Part shown: positions 34,124 to 42,951 of the stretch, piece after piece | Layout: each line of letters begins with the position of its first letter | Numbering within the stretch: the stretch's first letter is position 1 | Position numbers and translations under genes: made by a program | Assembly (NCBI RefSeq): GCF_018860625.1 | Contig: NZ_JAHKQB010000024.1 | Span: 98,072-162,071 of the forward strand | DNA: 64,000 nt | DNA from: Paracoccus sp. C2R09 | Lineage (GTDB): Bacteria > Pseudomonadota > Alphaproteobacteria > Rhodobacterales > Rhodobacteraceae | Reading direction: 5' to 3' | Notes under the pieces: model-generated | What the model saw: the letters and a program-made list of their open reading frames with translations, nothing else | What the model was told of the DNA's origin: nothing | Databases searched by the model: none

Positions 34124-34873
34124 ATGAACGCATCATTCCAACTCTACTCTGCGCGAAACCACGGATCCTGGTCGCAGGTGTTCGAGCTGCTGGGCAAGCT
34201 CGGCTACTCCCATGTCGAGGGGTTCGGCGGGGTCTATGCCGATCCCGGCGAAACGCTTGCCCTGATGCAAGCGAACGGCCTGACCATGCCTTCGGGACAT
34301 TTCTTCCCCATCGACTGCTTCGAGGGGGAGTTTGCCCAGAGCATCGCGACCGCACGGGCATTGGGGATCGAGCGGCTCTACTGCCCCGCGCCGGGCGACG
34401 ACCTGCGCGACGGGGCGGATGCCGCAGCATGGATCGACTTTGCCAAGCGGCTGGAAGCGGCGGCGGCCAAGGTGCGCGATGCCGGGCTGCGCTTCGGCTG
34501 GCACAACCATCATTGGGAATTCATGCCCCTGCCGGGCGGAGAGATCGCGATGGACCTGCTGCTGGAACACGCCCCTTCGATGGAATGGGAAATCGACGTG
34601 GCATGGGTCGTGCGCGGCGGGGCCGATCCGCTGCGCTGGATCGACATGCATCGCGACCGCATCACGGCCGCCCATGTGAAGGACATCGCAGCCGAGGGCG
34701 AATGCGCGGACGAGGATGGCTGGGCCGATCTGGGCCATGGCACCGTCGACTGGCGGGCCTGCATGAAGGCGCTGCGGGGCGCGGGCGTCAATCTGTTTGT
34801 GCTGGAACATGACAACCCGGCTGACGTGGCGCGCTTTGCCGGTCGCTCGGTCGAAACCTTCAAGACGCTGTAA
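34124..34873 (+). CDS. sugar phosphate isomerase/epimerase-like TIM barrel (YcjR-like)
   Basis: 249 residues, AP-endonuclease-2-type TIM barrel (IolE/YcjR class). Probable metal ligands: WHNHHWEF near 126-133, WEIDVAW (Glu/Asp) near 152, AHVKD near 184, and EHD near 225. It lacks a signal peptide. Followed 12 bases later by a Gfo/Idh/MocA oxidoreductase, the pairing seen in 3-keto-sugar pathways such as E. coli YcjR/YcjS, where the TIM barrel epimerises the 3-keto intermediate. Other isomerases are equally possible by fold. Confidence 0.78.
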   Translation: MNASFQLYSARNHGSWSQVFELLGKLGYSHVEGFGGVYADPGETLALMQANGLTMPSGHFFPIDCFEGEFAQSIATARALGIERLYCPAPGDDLRDGADAAAWIDFAKRLEAAAAKVRDAGLRFGWHNHHWEFMPLPGGEIAMDLLLEHAPSMEWEIDVAWVVRGGADPLRWIDMHRDRITAAHVKDIAAEGECADEDGWADLGHGTVDWRACMKALRGAGVNLFVLEHDNPADVARFAGRSVETFKTL

Positions 34874-34885
34874 GGAGCGGACATC

Positions 34886-36019
34886 ATGCCAAGAACCCTG
34901 GGGATCGGCGTCATCGGCTGCGGCAACATCTCGGCCTCGTACATGGCGCTTGCGCCGCTGTTCAAGGGGATCGAGATGCGCGCCTGCGCCGATGTCGATC
35001 CGGACGCCGCGGCCGCACGCGCCGCGGAATACGGGCTGCGCGCCCAAAGCGTCGATGATCTTCTGGCCTCGCCCGATATCGACATCGTGGTGAACCTGAC
35101 CGTGCCCGTCGCCCATTACGACATCAGCCGCCGCATCCTGCAGGCGGGCAAGCATTCCTATTCCGAGAAGCCCTTCGTCCTGACCCTGCCCGAGGCCGAG
35201 TCCCTGCGTCGTCTGGCGGACGCGTCGGGCCTGCGCATCGGGTCCGCCCCCGACACGTTCATGGGCGCGGCACACCAGCTTGCACGCGCAGCGATAGACG
35301 AGGGCCGAGTGGGGCCGATCACCGGCGGCACATGCCATGTGATGTCCTCGGGCATGGAGGATTGGCACCCCAATCCAGACTTCTTCTTCCAGCCGGGCGC
35401 GGGGCCGATCCTCGACCTGGGGCCGTATTACATCACGAACCTGGTCCAGCTGATCGGACCGGTCGCATCGGTCGCCGCCATGACGGGGATGGGCCGCCCG
35501 ACACGTACCATCGGCTCGGGCCCCCGCATGGGCCAGGAGGTTCCCGTCGCCACCCCCACGAACATCCACGCCCTTCTGCAATTCGCGAACGGGGCGATCG
35601 TCACGCTTGGGGCCAGCTGGGACGTCAAGGCGCATGGCCATTCCAACATGGAGCTTTACGGCCATGACGGCACGATCTTCGTGCCGGACCCGAACTTCTT
35701 CGGCGGCGAGGTCCGCATCGATGACGGTGCCGGCGAAACCCGCCCCGATGACCGCGACCATCCCTTCGGACGCATCAACAAGGTCGACAATCACGGCATC
35801 GACCGTGCCGATTACCGGGGTGCGGGGTTGGCCGACATGGCCGCCGCCATCATCGAGGGTCGGCCGCATCGCTGCGGGCTGGATCTGGCCACCCATGTGG
35901 TCGAGGTCATGCAGGCAATCCTGCAGGCGGGCCACGAAAACCGCGTGGTCAGGCTTACGACCACCTGCACCCGTCCCGAGGCACTGGACCCGGATGCCGC
36001 GCAGGCATTGCTGGTCTGA
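34886..36019 (+). CDS. Gfo/Idh/MocA-family oxidoreductase (1)
   Basis: 377 residues. N-terminal Rossmann motif GVIGCGNIS, the YSEKPF catalytic-lysine motif near 94 and a C-terminal beta-sheet domain with GPILDLGPYYITNLVQLIG. NAD(P)-dependent oxidation or reduction of a sugar or sugar derivative, probably at C3 by analogy with YcjS. AAGGAG lies upstream of the ATG. Confidence 0.82.
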   Translation: MPRTLGIGVIGCGNISASYMALAPLFKGIEMRACADVDPDAAAARAAEYGLRAQSVDDLLASPDIDIVVNLTVPVAHYDISRRILQAGKHSYSEKPFVLTLPEAESLRRLADASGLRIGSAPDTFMGAAHQLARAAIDEGRVGPITGGTCHVMSSGMEDWHPNPDFFFQPGAGPILDLGPYYITNLVQLIGPVASVAAMTGMGRPTRTIGSGPRMGQEVPVATPTNIHALLQFANGAIVTLGASWDVKAHGHSNMELYGHDGTIFVPDPNFFGGEVRIDDGAGETRPDDRDHPFGRINKVDNHGIDRADYRGAGLADMAAAIIEGRPHRCGLDLATHVVEVMQAILQAGHENRVVRLTTTCTRPEALDPDAAQALLV

Positions 36020-36071
36020 TCCGCGCCTGCCCCGCAGGCCGGTTCGAAGAACACAAGAAAGGAGACCTCAC

Positions 36072-37130
36072 ATGCCCGGCCTGATCAAGGGACCCGCGCT
36101 TTTCCTGGCCCAGTTCGCGGGGGACGAAGCTCCGTTCGACTCGCTGCCATCCATCGCCCGTTGGGCGTCGGATCTGGGCTACAAGGGGGTCCAGATCCCC
36201 ACCGGCGACGCGCGGTTGTTCGATCTGGACCTTGCCGCCGACAGCCAGACCTATTGCGACGAGGTCGCGGGCATCTGCGCCGATGCAGGCGTCCAGATCA
36301 CCGAGCTTTCGACCCATATGCAGGGGCAGCTGATCGCGGTCCATCCCGCCTATGACATCGCCTTCGACGCCTTCGCGCCGGCATCCGTCAGGGGCAACCC
36401 CTCGGCCCGGCGGGAATGGGCGACCGATCAGTTGATCAAGGCGGCCCGCGCCTCGCGAAGGTTCGGGCTTGGAACCACCGTCAGCTTCACCGGATCGCTG
36501 GCCTTCCCCTATCTCTATCCCTGGCCACAGCGCCCGCCCGGCCTGATCGAAGAGGCATTTGCCGAGCAGGCCCGCCGCTGGACCCCCATCCTTGATGCCT
36601 ACGAGGATCAGGGCGTCGATATCGGCTTCGAGATCCATCCGGGCGAGGATGTCTTCGACGGCGCGACATTCGAGATGTTCCTTGCGGCCTGCGGGGGGCA
36701 CAGCCGGTGCCGGATCAATTACGATCCTTCGCACTTCCTGCTGCAGCAGCTTGATTACCTGCAATTCATCGACATCTACCACGATCGGATCTGCGCCTTC
36801 CATGTCAAGGATGCCGAGTTCAATCCGACCGGTCGCCAGGGGGTCTATTCCGGGTATCAGGGATGGACGGATCGTGCGGGGCGGTTCCGCTCTCTTGGCG
36901 ACGGACAGGTCGATTTCCGGGGCATCTTCTCGAAGCTGGCGCAATACGGCTATGACGGATGGGCCGTGCTGGAATGGGAATGCTGCCTGAAATCGCCCGA
37001 ACAGGGCGCGGCCGAGGGCGCGGCCTTCATCGCGGATCACATCATCGACGTGACGGGCAAGGCCTTCGACGATTTCGCGGGCGGAACGACGGGGCGCGAC
37101 CAGATCCGCGCCATGCTGGGGATCGCGTGA
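36072..37130 (+). CDS. sugar phosphate isomerase/epimerase-like TIM barrel (352 aa class)
   Basis: 352 residues, larger than the first TIM barrel. Metal-site segments: FEIHPGE near 198, INYDPSHF near 220, FHVKDAEF near 245 and LEWEC near 300. A helical C-terminal extension reaches GRDQIRAMLGIA. Its stop shares a base with the next gene start (TGATG), so it works with the second oxidoreductase. This fused-length class commonly sits beside a Gfo/Idh/MocA gene. The exact reaction is not known to me. Confidence 0.78.
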   Translation: MPGLIKGPALFLAQFAGDEAPFDSLPSIARWASDLGYKGVQIPTGDARLFDLDLAADSQTYCDEVAGICADAGVQITELSTHMQGQLIAVHPAYDIAFDAFAPASVRGNPSARREWATDQLIKAARASRRFGLGTTVSFTGSLAFPYLYPWPQRPPGLIEEAFAEQARRWTPILDAYEDQGVDIGFEIHPGEDVFDGATFEMFLAACGGHSRCRINYDPSHFLLQQLDYLQFIDIYHDRICAFHVKDAEFNPTGRQGVYSGYQGWTDRAGRFRSLGDGQVDFRGIFSKLAQYGYDGWAVLEWECCLKSPEQGAAEGAAFIADHIIDVTGKAFDDFAGGTTGRDQIRAMLGIA

Positions 37131-38251
37131 TGCGGCGGCTTCGCTTGGGCATGGTGGGCGGCGGTCAGGGCGCCTTCATCGGAGGGGTCCACAGGATCGC
37201 GGCGCGGATCGACGGGCAGTGGGATCTGGTCGCAGGGGCGCTGAGCTCGGATGCGGATCGGGCCCGTGCCTCGGGTCTGGAACTGGGACTGGACCCGCAA
37301 CGCTGCTATGGCTGCTTTCGCGACATGGCGCAGGCCGAGGCCGCCCGCCCCGACGGCATCGACGCCGTGGCCATCGTGACCCCGAACCACATGCATGCCG
37401 AACCGGCCATCGCGTTCCTCGAAGCCGGCATCCACGTGATCTGTGACAAGCCGCTGGCTGCTTCAGGGGATCAGGCGCAGGCCATCGCCCGCGCGGTGCG
37501 CGACAGCGGCAAGCTGTTCGTGCTGACCCACAATTATACCGGCTATCCCCTGATCCGGCAGGCAAGGGACATGATTGCCCGGGGCGAACTGGGCAACCTT
37601 CGCCTGGTGCAGGTGGAATATCTGCAGGACTGGCTGACCGAGCCTGCATCGAACAAGCAGGCGGATTGGCGCGCCGATCCCGCCCGTTCGGGCGCGGGGG
37701 GCTGCATCGCGGATATCGGCACCCATGCCTTCAACCTTGCGCATTACGTCACCGATCTGCGCCCCGAACGCCTGTCGGCCGATCTGAGCAGCTTCGTCCC
37801 CGGGCGGAGGCTCGACGACAATGCCCATGTCATGCTGCGCTACCATGGCGGGGCCAAGGGAACGCTCTGGGCCTCGCAGGTGGCGATCGGACACGAGAAC
37901 GGGCTGCGCCTGCGCGTCACGGGCGACAGGGCTGCGCTGGAATGGGCGCAGGAAAATCCCAACGAGATGCGCCTCAGCGTCTTCGGTGAACCGACCCGCA
38001 TCCTGACCCGCGGCGGGCCCGGCACCGATGCCACCCGGATACGCGTTCCACCGGGCCACCCCGAGGGGTATCTGGAAGGCTTCGCCACCATCTATGCGGA
38101 GGCGGCAGCGATGATCCGCGCCGCGATCGAGGGCACGGCCCCTCCGGGCGGTGTCCATGCCCCCGGGATCGAGGATGGTCTGCTGGGAATGCGCTTCATC
38201 GATGCCTGCCTCAACTCGTCTGCGGACGACGGGGCCTGGACGTCCATCTGA
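37130..38251 (+). CDS. Gfo/Idh/MocA-family oxidoreductase (2)
   Basis: 373 residues. N-terminal GMVGGGQGAFIGGVHR (the GGGQGAFIG form typical of the subgroup paired with the 352-residue TIM barrels), catalytic-lysine motif ICDKPLAAS near 103, and GAGGCIADIGTHAFNLAHYV in the substrate domain. Translationally coupled to the preceding isomerase. Last plus-strand gene of the operon. Confidence 0.83.
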   Translation: MRRLRLGMVGGGQGAFIGGVHRIAARIDGQWDLVAGALSSDADRARASGLELGLDPQRCYGCFRDMAQAEAARPDGIDAVAIVTPNHMHAEPAIAFLEAGIHVICDKPLAASGDQAQAIARAVRDSGKLFVLTHNYTGYPLIRQARDMIARGELGNLRLVQVEYLQDWLTEPASNKQADWRADPARSGAGGCIADIGTHAFNLAHYVTDLRPERLSADLSSFVPGRRLDDNAHVMLRYHGGAKGTLWASQVAIGHENGLRLRVTGDRAALEWAQENPNEMRLSVFGEPTRILTRGGPGTDATRIRVPPGHPEGYLEGFATIYAEAAAMIRAAIEGTAPPGGVHAPGIEDGLLGMRFIDACLNSSADDGAWTSI

Positions 38252-38257
38252 AGGGCG

Positions 38258-39310
38258 TCAGTCCGTCAGGTCGATCCGCCGCCCGTCACGCGACGATGCC
38301 TCGATGGCCGCGATCAGATCGTGAGAGATCAGCGCCTCTCGTCCCGTGACCATGGGTTTGCGGCCATGGCGCAGGGCGTCGATGAAATCCTCGATGACGG
38401 CTTGGTGCCATTCATGCTTGCCGCCCGACAGGGGGTTCACATCCCGCGGGGCATCGTCTTGGGCTTCGACCTCGTGGCGGCCGTCCCGCCAGTCGATCTG
38501 CAGCGCATCCTTGTCCAGCCGCAGGCTTGCATTGTCGAAATGCAGCCGGATCACCTCGGTTCGGTGGGGATACATCGCGGTGCCTGCGATCAGCGATCCT
38601 GCCGCGCCGTTTCGGAAGCGCAGGCCGGCAACGGCGAAATCCTCGGCCTCCATCCGGTGCAGGGACGTGGTCGCGGTCATCGCCTGCACGCTGGCGACCG
38701 GCCCCGTCAGGCTGAGCGCAAGGTCGATGGAATGGATGGCATTGGTGATCAACACCCCGCCGCCATCGCGCTCATAGGTGCCGCGATCCAACTCGTCGTA
38801 ATAGGATTGCGCACGCCACAGCGGCACCGCGATCTCGACCAGGCCCAGCCGCCCAAGGCCGCCGTCCGCGACAAGCCGGGCTGCCGCCTGCGACGGCGCC
38901 CGCATCCGGTGCTGGAACAGAACGCCAAGCGTGACGCCGGCCTTCTCGCAGATCTCGACGACCTCGCGCGCCTCGTGCGGGTTCCGGCCGACCGGCTTCT
39001 CCAGCAGGATATGCGTGCCCGAACGCGCCAATTCCGCGATCACGTCGCGCCGGACACTTGGCGGCGTGGCCACGATCGCCACCTGGATCGAAGGATCCGC
39101 CGCCACTGCGGCCAGGTCGGACGAAAACTCGGGCGTCTCTCCGGCATAGAGTTCGGCAAGGTGCTGCGCCCGCTCGGGCCGACGAGAGATCACCGTTCTC
39201 AGTCGGACCTTGTCGCGGGCGTCCGAAAGGGCCGCGACATGCGTGGGTGCGATCATCCCCGCGCCGATCAGCGCCACACCGACGGGATCGGCGTCTATTG
39301 ATTTGGTCAT
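38258..39310 (-). CDS. Gfo/Idh/MocA-family oxidoreductase (3)
   Basis: 350 residues, convergent with the operon (6 bases between stops). Rossmann motif GVALIGAGMIAPTHVAAL, LLEKPVGRN lysine motif and GGGVLITNAIHSIDLALSLTG. I chose the ATG at 39310 (GGGAGGAC upstream); a start at 39376 adds an unlikely N-terminus. Transcribed separately, possibly under the palindrome at 39405-39416. A third enzyme of the same superfamily suggests oxidation and reduction steps on different sugars. Confidence 0.82.
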   Translation of the reverse strand: MTKSIDADPVGVALIGAGMIAPTHVAALSDARDKVRLRTVISRRPERAQHLAELYAGETPEFSSDLAAVAADPSIQVAIVATPPSVRRDVIAELARSGTHILLEKPVGRNPHEAREVVEICEKAGVTLGVLFQHRMRAPSQAAARLVADGGLGRLGLVEIAVPLWRAQSYYDELDRGTYERDGGGVLITNAIHSIDLALSLTGPVASVQAMTATTSLHRMEAEDFAVAGLRFRNGAAGSLIAGTAMYPHRTEVIRLHFDNASLRLDKDALQIDWRDGRHEVEAQDDAPRDVNPLSGGKHEWHQAVIEDFIDALRHGRKPMVTGREALISHDLIAAIEASSRDGRRIDLTD

Positions 39311-39599
39311 CTCTTGTCCTCCCTCATCTGCTACGGCGCTTGTATAGCCTTTCTGCTTCAATGCGATGCGCAGCAATATTTATCCTGATTCTAGCGTGGA
39401 ATTCGGTATGCATACCCACCGAAACGAAGACCGCCCTTGCAGTCAGTAGCTGCCAAGCCAAGGTGGCACAGCCAACGACGCTCGCACAGACTGCAGTTCG
39501 GCATGCGATGACCTGCCAGGCAGGCCCGCAAGCCAGAACACCGCGTTCTGTGCAACGGGTCGATCTGGCATGGGCTCAACCAGCCCCGCATGCCCCGGC
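39311..39599. other. gene-free interval with palindrome GGTATGCATACC
   Basis: 289 bases between two minus-strand genes. GGTATGCATACC at 39405-39416 is a perfect 12-bp palindrome, about 95 bases upstream of oxidoreductase 3, a plausible operator. An AT-rich stretch (AATATTTATCC near 39377) could be part of a promoter. From ~39420 to 39599 I find no convincing coding frame, repeat or terminator. Confidence 0.45.
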
Positions 39600-40469
39600 T
39601 CAGCTGTCCTGCAACGAGCGAAGGAAGGCATCGGTCGCGCGGGTCAGGTAATGGCCCTTGTGCCGCAGCGCATAGAAGGGCCGCGGGGCAAGGGTCAGAC
39701 CGCAATCGACCAGGGAACCCGCGTCCAGCGAACGCGCGACGACCAGCGCGGACAGGATGGCGATGCCGGCGCCCGCCTCGACCGCGGACATCACCGCCTC
39801 GTTCGACGGCAGCACCAGTGCGTTCCCAAGGGCCGGCGGTTCGAATCCCAGATCGGCCAGCGCGTCCTCGGCGCTTGAACGCGTTCCGGAACCTGCCTCG
39901 CGCAGGACCCAATCGGCATCGCGGATCACCTGCGCCGAGGGGCATCGGGGCCCCGGCGGCGCGCTGACAAGGCGCAGGCTGTCGCGGCCGATCTCGCGCC
40001 GTTCCAGCAGCGGATCGCTGACGCGCCCCTCGACCAGCGCAAGGTCCAATCTGCCGCGCAGCACCTCCTCCATTGCGTCGCGCGTATTGCCGATGGTCAG
40101 CGTGATCGTCAGCCCCGGATGCAACCTGCGGAACGAAGCGATCCGGGCAGGCAGCCAATAGCCCGCGATCGTCTGGCTGGCGATCATGCGGATATGCCCC
40201 CGTGCAAGGCTGCGCGTATCGGACAGCATCGCCTCGGCCTCGGTCAGGCGTGCAAGCACGGCACGCGCTTCGGGCAGGAATGCCCGGCCCTCTTCGGTCA
40301 AGGCGATGCCGCGCCCGATACGGTCGAACAGCCTGACGTCATGCCGGGACTCGAGCGCGGCGATCGCGGCCGAGGCCGTCGATTGCGTCATGTTCAGCAC
40401 TTGGGCGGCACGGGTGACGTGCTGCATCTCGGCCACGGTGACAAAGACGCGAAGCTGCTCGGGGGTCAT
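39600..40469 (-). CDS. LysR-family regulator divergent from yeiH-type gene
   Basis: 289 residues. N-terminal LysR helix-turn-helix (TPEQLRVFVTVAEMQHVTRAAQVLNMTQSTASAAIAALE), then the periplasmic-binding-like effector domain. Divergent, 111 bases from the YeiH-type gene, the classic regulator-target layout (YeiE/YeiH in E. coli). The intergenic region contains TTGATC/GATCAT-type half sites that could be LysR boxes. Confidence 0.87.
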   Translation of the reverse strand: MTPEQLRVFVTVAEMQHVTRAAQVLNMTQSTASAAIAALESRHDVRLFDRIGRGIALTEEGRAFLPEARAVLARLTEAEAMLSDTRSLARGHIRMIASQTIAGYWLPARIASFRRLHPGLTITLTIGNTRDAMEEVLRGRLDLALVEGRVSDPLLERREIGRDSLRLVSAPPGPRCPSAQVIRDADWVLREAGSGTRSSAEDALADLGFEPPALGNALVLPSNEAVMSAVEAGAGIAILSALVVARSLDAGSLVDCGLTLAPRPFYALRHKGHYLTRATDAFLRSLQDS

Positions 40470-40580
40470 GGTCGCCTCATTGATCGAACAATCCGATCAT
40501 AACGAGAAAATCATTCCGTTTGAAGAATTGATCCGATTGCAGATGCTGCAAGACGACCGAACCTGTCGAAGGATCCCCCC

Positions 40581-41627
40581 ATGTCGCTGCCGATGACGCT
40601 TCGCCATTCCATGCCCACCTCCGGTCGGAGGCTACGCAAGATCGCACCGGGTCTGGCGCTCAGCGCGCTGATCGGCGGGCTGGCGGTGATCCTTGGTCGC
40701 GCGGAACATGCGATCTTCGGGGCCGAGTGGCTGGAGCCGCTGGTGCTGGCGATCCTGCTGGGGGCCGTGCTGCGCACGATATGGACGCCCCCCGCGGTCT
40801 TCGGGGCCGGGATCGCCTTTTCGGCCAAGACGGTGCTGGAGATTGCCGTCGTCATGCTGGGGGCCTCGGTCAGCGCGCAGGCGCTGATGTCCATCGGTCC
40901 GGGAATGCTGCTGGCCATCGTGGCGCTGGTCGCGCTGGCCGTGCCGGGCGCCTTCCTGCTGGGACGGCTGATGGGACTGCCCTGGCGCATGGCGCTGCTG
41001 ATCGCCTGCGGAAACGGGATCTGCGGCAATTCGGCGATTGCGGCAGTCGCGCCGGTCATCGATGCCGATGGGGATGACGTCACCGCCGCCATCGCCTTCA
41101 CGGCCGTGCTGGGCGTCTTCGTGGTGCTGGCGATGCCGCTGATCGGCAACCTTGCCGGATTGGAGGCCGTGCAATACGGCGTGCTGTCGGGGCTGACCGT
41201 CTATGCGGTGCCACAGGTGCTGGCCGCTGCCGCGCCGATGGGGGCCGCGGCCATCCAGATCGGCACGCTGGTCAAGCTGGTGCGCGTGCTGATGCTGGGG
41301 CCCGTGACGGTGGTCCTGTCCATCGTGGCTGCGCGCGCAGGCGACGGCGCGCGCGCCTCGGGCGGGCGCCGGGGGGTCATGCCGCCGCTGTTCATCTTCG
41401 GCTTTCTGGCAATGCTGTTTCTGCGGTCGGCCGGGCTGGTGCCCGAATTCGCGCTGCAGCCGATCTCTCACGCGGCGGGGGCGTTGACCGTGATCGCGAT
41501 GGCTGCACTGGGGCTGGGCGTCGATGCACGCGCAGTGATGGCCGCGGGGCCGCGTGTCATCGCGACCGTCGTGCTGTCGCTGGTGCTGCTGGTCGCGCTG
41601 GCCTTGCTGCTGATTGCCGCGGTCTGA
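40581..41627 (+). CDS. yeiH: YeiH/UPF0324-family membrane protein (putative sulfate/anion exporter)
   Basis: 348 residues, about 10 membrane segments. Carries the family signature ACGNGICGNSAIAAVAPVI near 140-158 and GASVSAQAL near 96. Annotated elsewhere as a putative sulfate exporter; the transported anion is uncertain. The last codons and the stop lie inside a 14-bp tandem repeat. Confidence 0.82.
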   Translation: MSLPMTLRHSMPTSGRRLRKIAPGLALSALIGGLAVILGRAEHAIFGAEWLEPLVLAILLGAVLRTIWTPPAVFGAGIAFSAKTVLEIAVVMLGASVSAQALMSIGPGMLLAIVALVALAVPGAFLLGRLMGLPWRMALLIACGNGICGNSAIAAVAPVIDADGDDVTAAIAFTAVLGVFVVLAMPLIGNLAGLEAVQYGVLSGLTVYAVPQVLAAAAPMGAAAIQIGTLVKLVRVLMLGPVTVVLSIVAARAGDGARASGGRRGVMPPLFIFGFLAMLFLRSAGLVPEFALQPISHAAGALTVIAMAALGLGVDARAVMAAGPRVIATVVLSLVLLVALALLLIAAV

Positions 41628-41652
41628 TTGCCGCGGCCTGATTGCCGCGATC
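41611..41652 (+). repeat. 14-bp tandem repeat spanning the yeiH stop codon
   Basis: Three copies of TGATTGCCGCGG(T/C)C-like units start at 41611, 41625 and 41639. The yeiH stop TGA is the first triplet of copy 2, while the same triplet in copy 1 is out of frame. Gain or loss of one copy would shift the frame and change the C-terminus. Confidence 0.85.
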
Positions 41653-41763
41653 GCCAATGAGGATGCACAATTTCGATGCACCACGGGGAATGATATGCGA
41701 TGAGGGTCGCGCCGTCGTGCCGGTTCACGACGTGCAAGTTCCGATCAAACGCCGAGCACCCTC

Positions 41764-42945
41764 ATGATCACCCAGAGAACCAGCCTGCTGCCGACCTCGC
41801 ATTCCGTGATCATCGCGGTCAGCGCGACGCATCTGATCAACGACCTGATCCAGTTCCTGCTGCCCGCGCTCTATCCCGTGCTGAAGGCCGATTTCGGGCT
41901 GACCTATTTCCAGTTGGGCCTGTTGACGCTGGCGCAGCAGATCACGGCCTGCATCCTGCAGCCTGTCATGGGGCTCTATGGCGATCTGCGGCCCAAGCCC
42001 TATACCCTGGCCGTGTCGATGGCGATCGTGGCCCTGGGCGTGGTGATGCTGGCGATGGCGGGGTCGTTCGGCGCGCTTCTGGGGGCGTCGGCGATGCTGG
42101 GCCTTGGTTCGGCGCTGTTCCACCCCGAGGCATCCAGGGTCTGCCGCATGGCGTCGGGGGGGCGGCTGGGCTTTGCGCAGTCCAGCTTCCAGGTCGGCGG
42201 CAATGCGGGGACGGCCCTTGGACCGCTGGCGGCGGCGCTGATCGTCCTGCCGCTCGGGCAGGCCAGCACGGTCTGGTTCGGGCTGCTGGCCGTCATTGCC
42301 GTAATCGTGCTGCTGCGGATCGCGCAGTGGTTCACGAACCATCTGCGGATGACGCGCGCAGCAGGCAGTCAGGCGCCGATCGCGCCCCTGATCGCGCGCA
42401 GGCGTCTGATCCTGGCCTTCGCCGTCCTCGGGGCGCTGCTGCTGAGCAAGTTCGTCTATATCGAGACCTTCAAGGCCTATTACGCCTTCTTCCTGATCGA
42501 GAAATTCGGCCTCGAGGTGCGCCAGGCGCAGGGTCTGCTGTTCGTCTTCCTGGCCGCGGTCGCCTTCGGCACGTTCTTCGGCGGCCCGGTCGGCGACAGG
42601 ATCGGGCGCAAGAAGGTGATCTGGGGATCGATCATCGGCGCATTGCCCTTTGCGCTGGTCCTGCCGCATCTGGGGCTGACGGGCACGGTCGTCCTCAGCG
42701 TGCTGGTGGGGCTGATCCTGTCCTCGGCGTTCTCGGCCATCGTGGTCTTCGCGCAGGAGCTGATGCCGCAGAAGGTCGGCATGGTGGCCGGCTTCGTCTT
42801 CGGCTTCGCCTTCGGGGTCGGCGCCCTTGGGGCGGCGGCCCTTGGGGCGCTGGCGGATCAGATCGGCATGCAGCAGGTCTTCGTCTATCTGTCGTTCCTG
42901 TTGTGCCTGGGGTTCCTGACCGCCTATCTGCCCGATCTGGACTGA
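41764..42945 (+). CDS. fsr: MFS transporter, fosmidomycin-resistance (Fsr)-like
   Basis: 393 residues, 12 membrane segments. The N-terminal stretch ATHLINDLIQFLLPALYPVLKADFGLTYFQLGLL and LGSALFHPEASRVCRMASGGRLGFAQSSFQVGGNAG are characteristic of the Fsr subfamily of drug/phosphonate exporters. GDRIGRKKV is the mid-protein MFS loop. No strong ribosome site precedes the ATG. Export substrate not established; convergent with the AbrB-type gene. Confidence 0.82.
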   Translation: MITQRTSLLPTSHSVIIAVSATHLINDLIQFLLPALYPVLKADFGLTYFQLGLLTLAQQITACILQPVMGLYGDLRPKPYTLAVSMAIVALGVVMLAMAGSFGALLGASAMLGLGSALFHPEASRVCRMASGGRLGFAQSSFQVGGNAGTALGPLAAALIVLPLGQASTVWFGLLAVIAVIVLLRIAQWFTNHLRMTRAAGSQAPIAPLIARRRLILAFAVLGALLLSKFVYIETFKAYYAFFLIEKFGLEVRQAQGLLFVFLAAVAFGTFFGGPVGDRIGRKKVIWGSIIGALPFALVLPHLGLTGTVVLSVLVGLILSSAFSAIVVFAQELMPQKVGMVAGFVFGFAFGVGALGAAALGALADQIGMQQVFVYLSFLLCLGFLTAYLPDLD

Positions 42946-42951
42946 ACCGCC

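Noticed and set aside
39420..39599. Possible transposase or gene remnant in the gap before the LysR gene
   Set aside because: No frame showed recognisable transposase motifs or inverted repeats at the edges.
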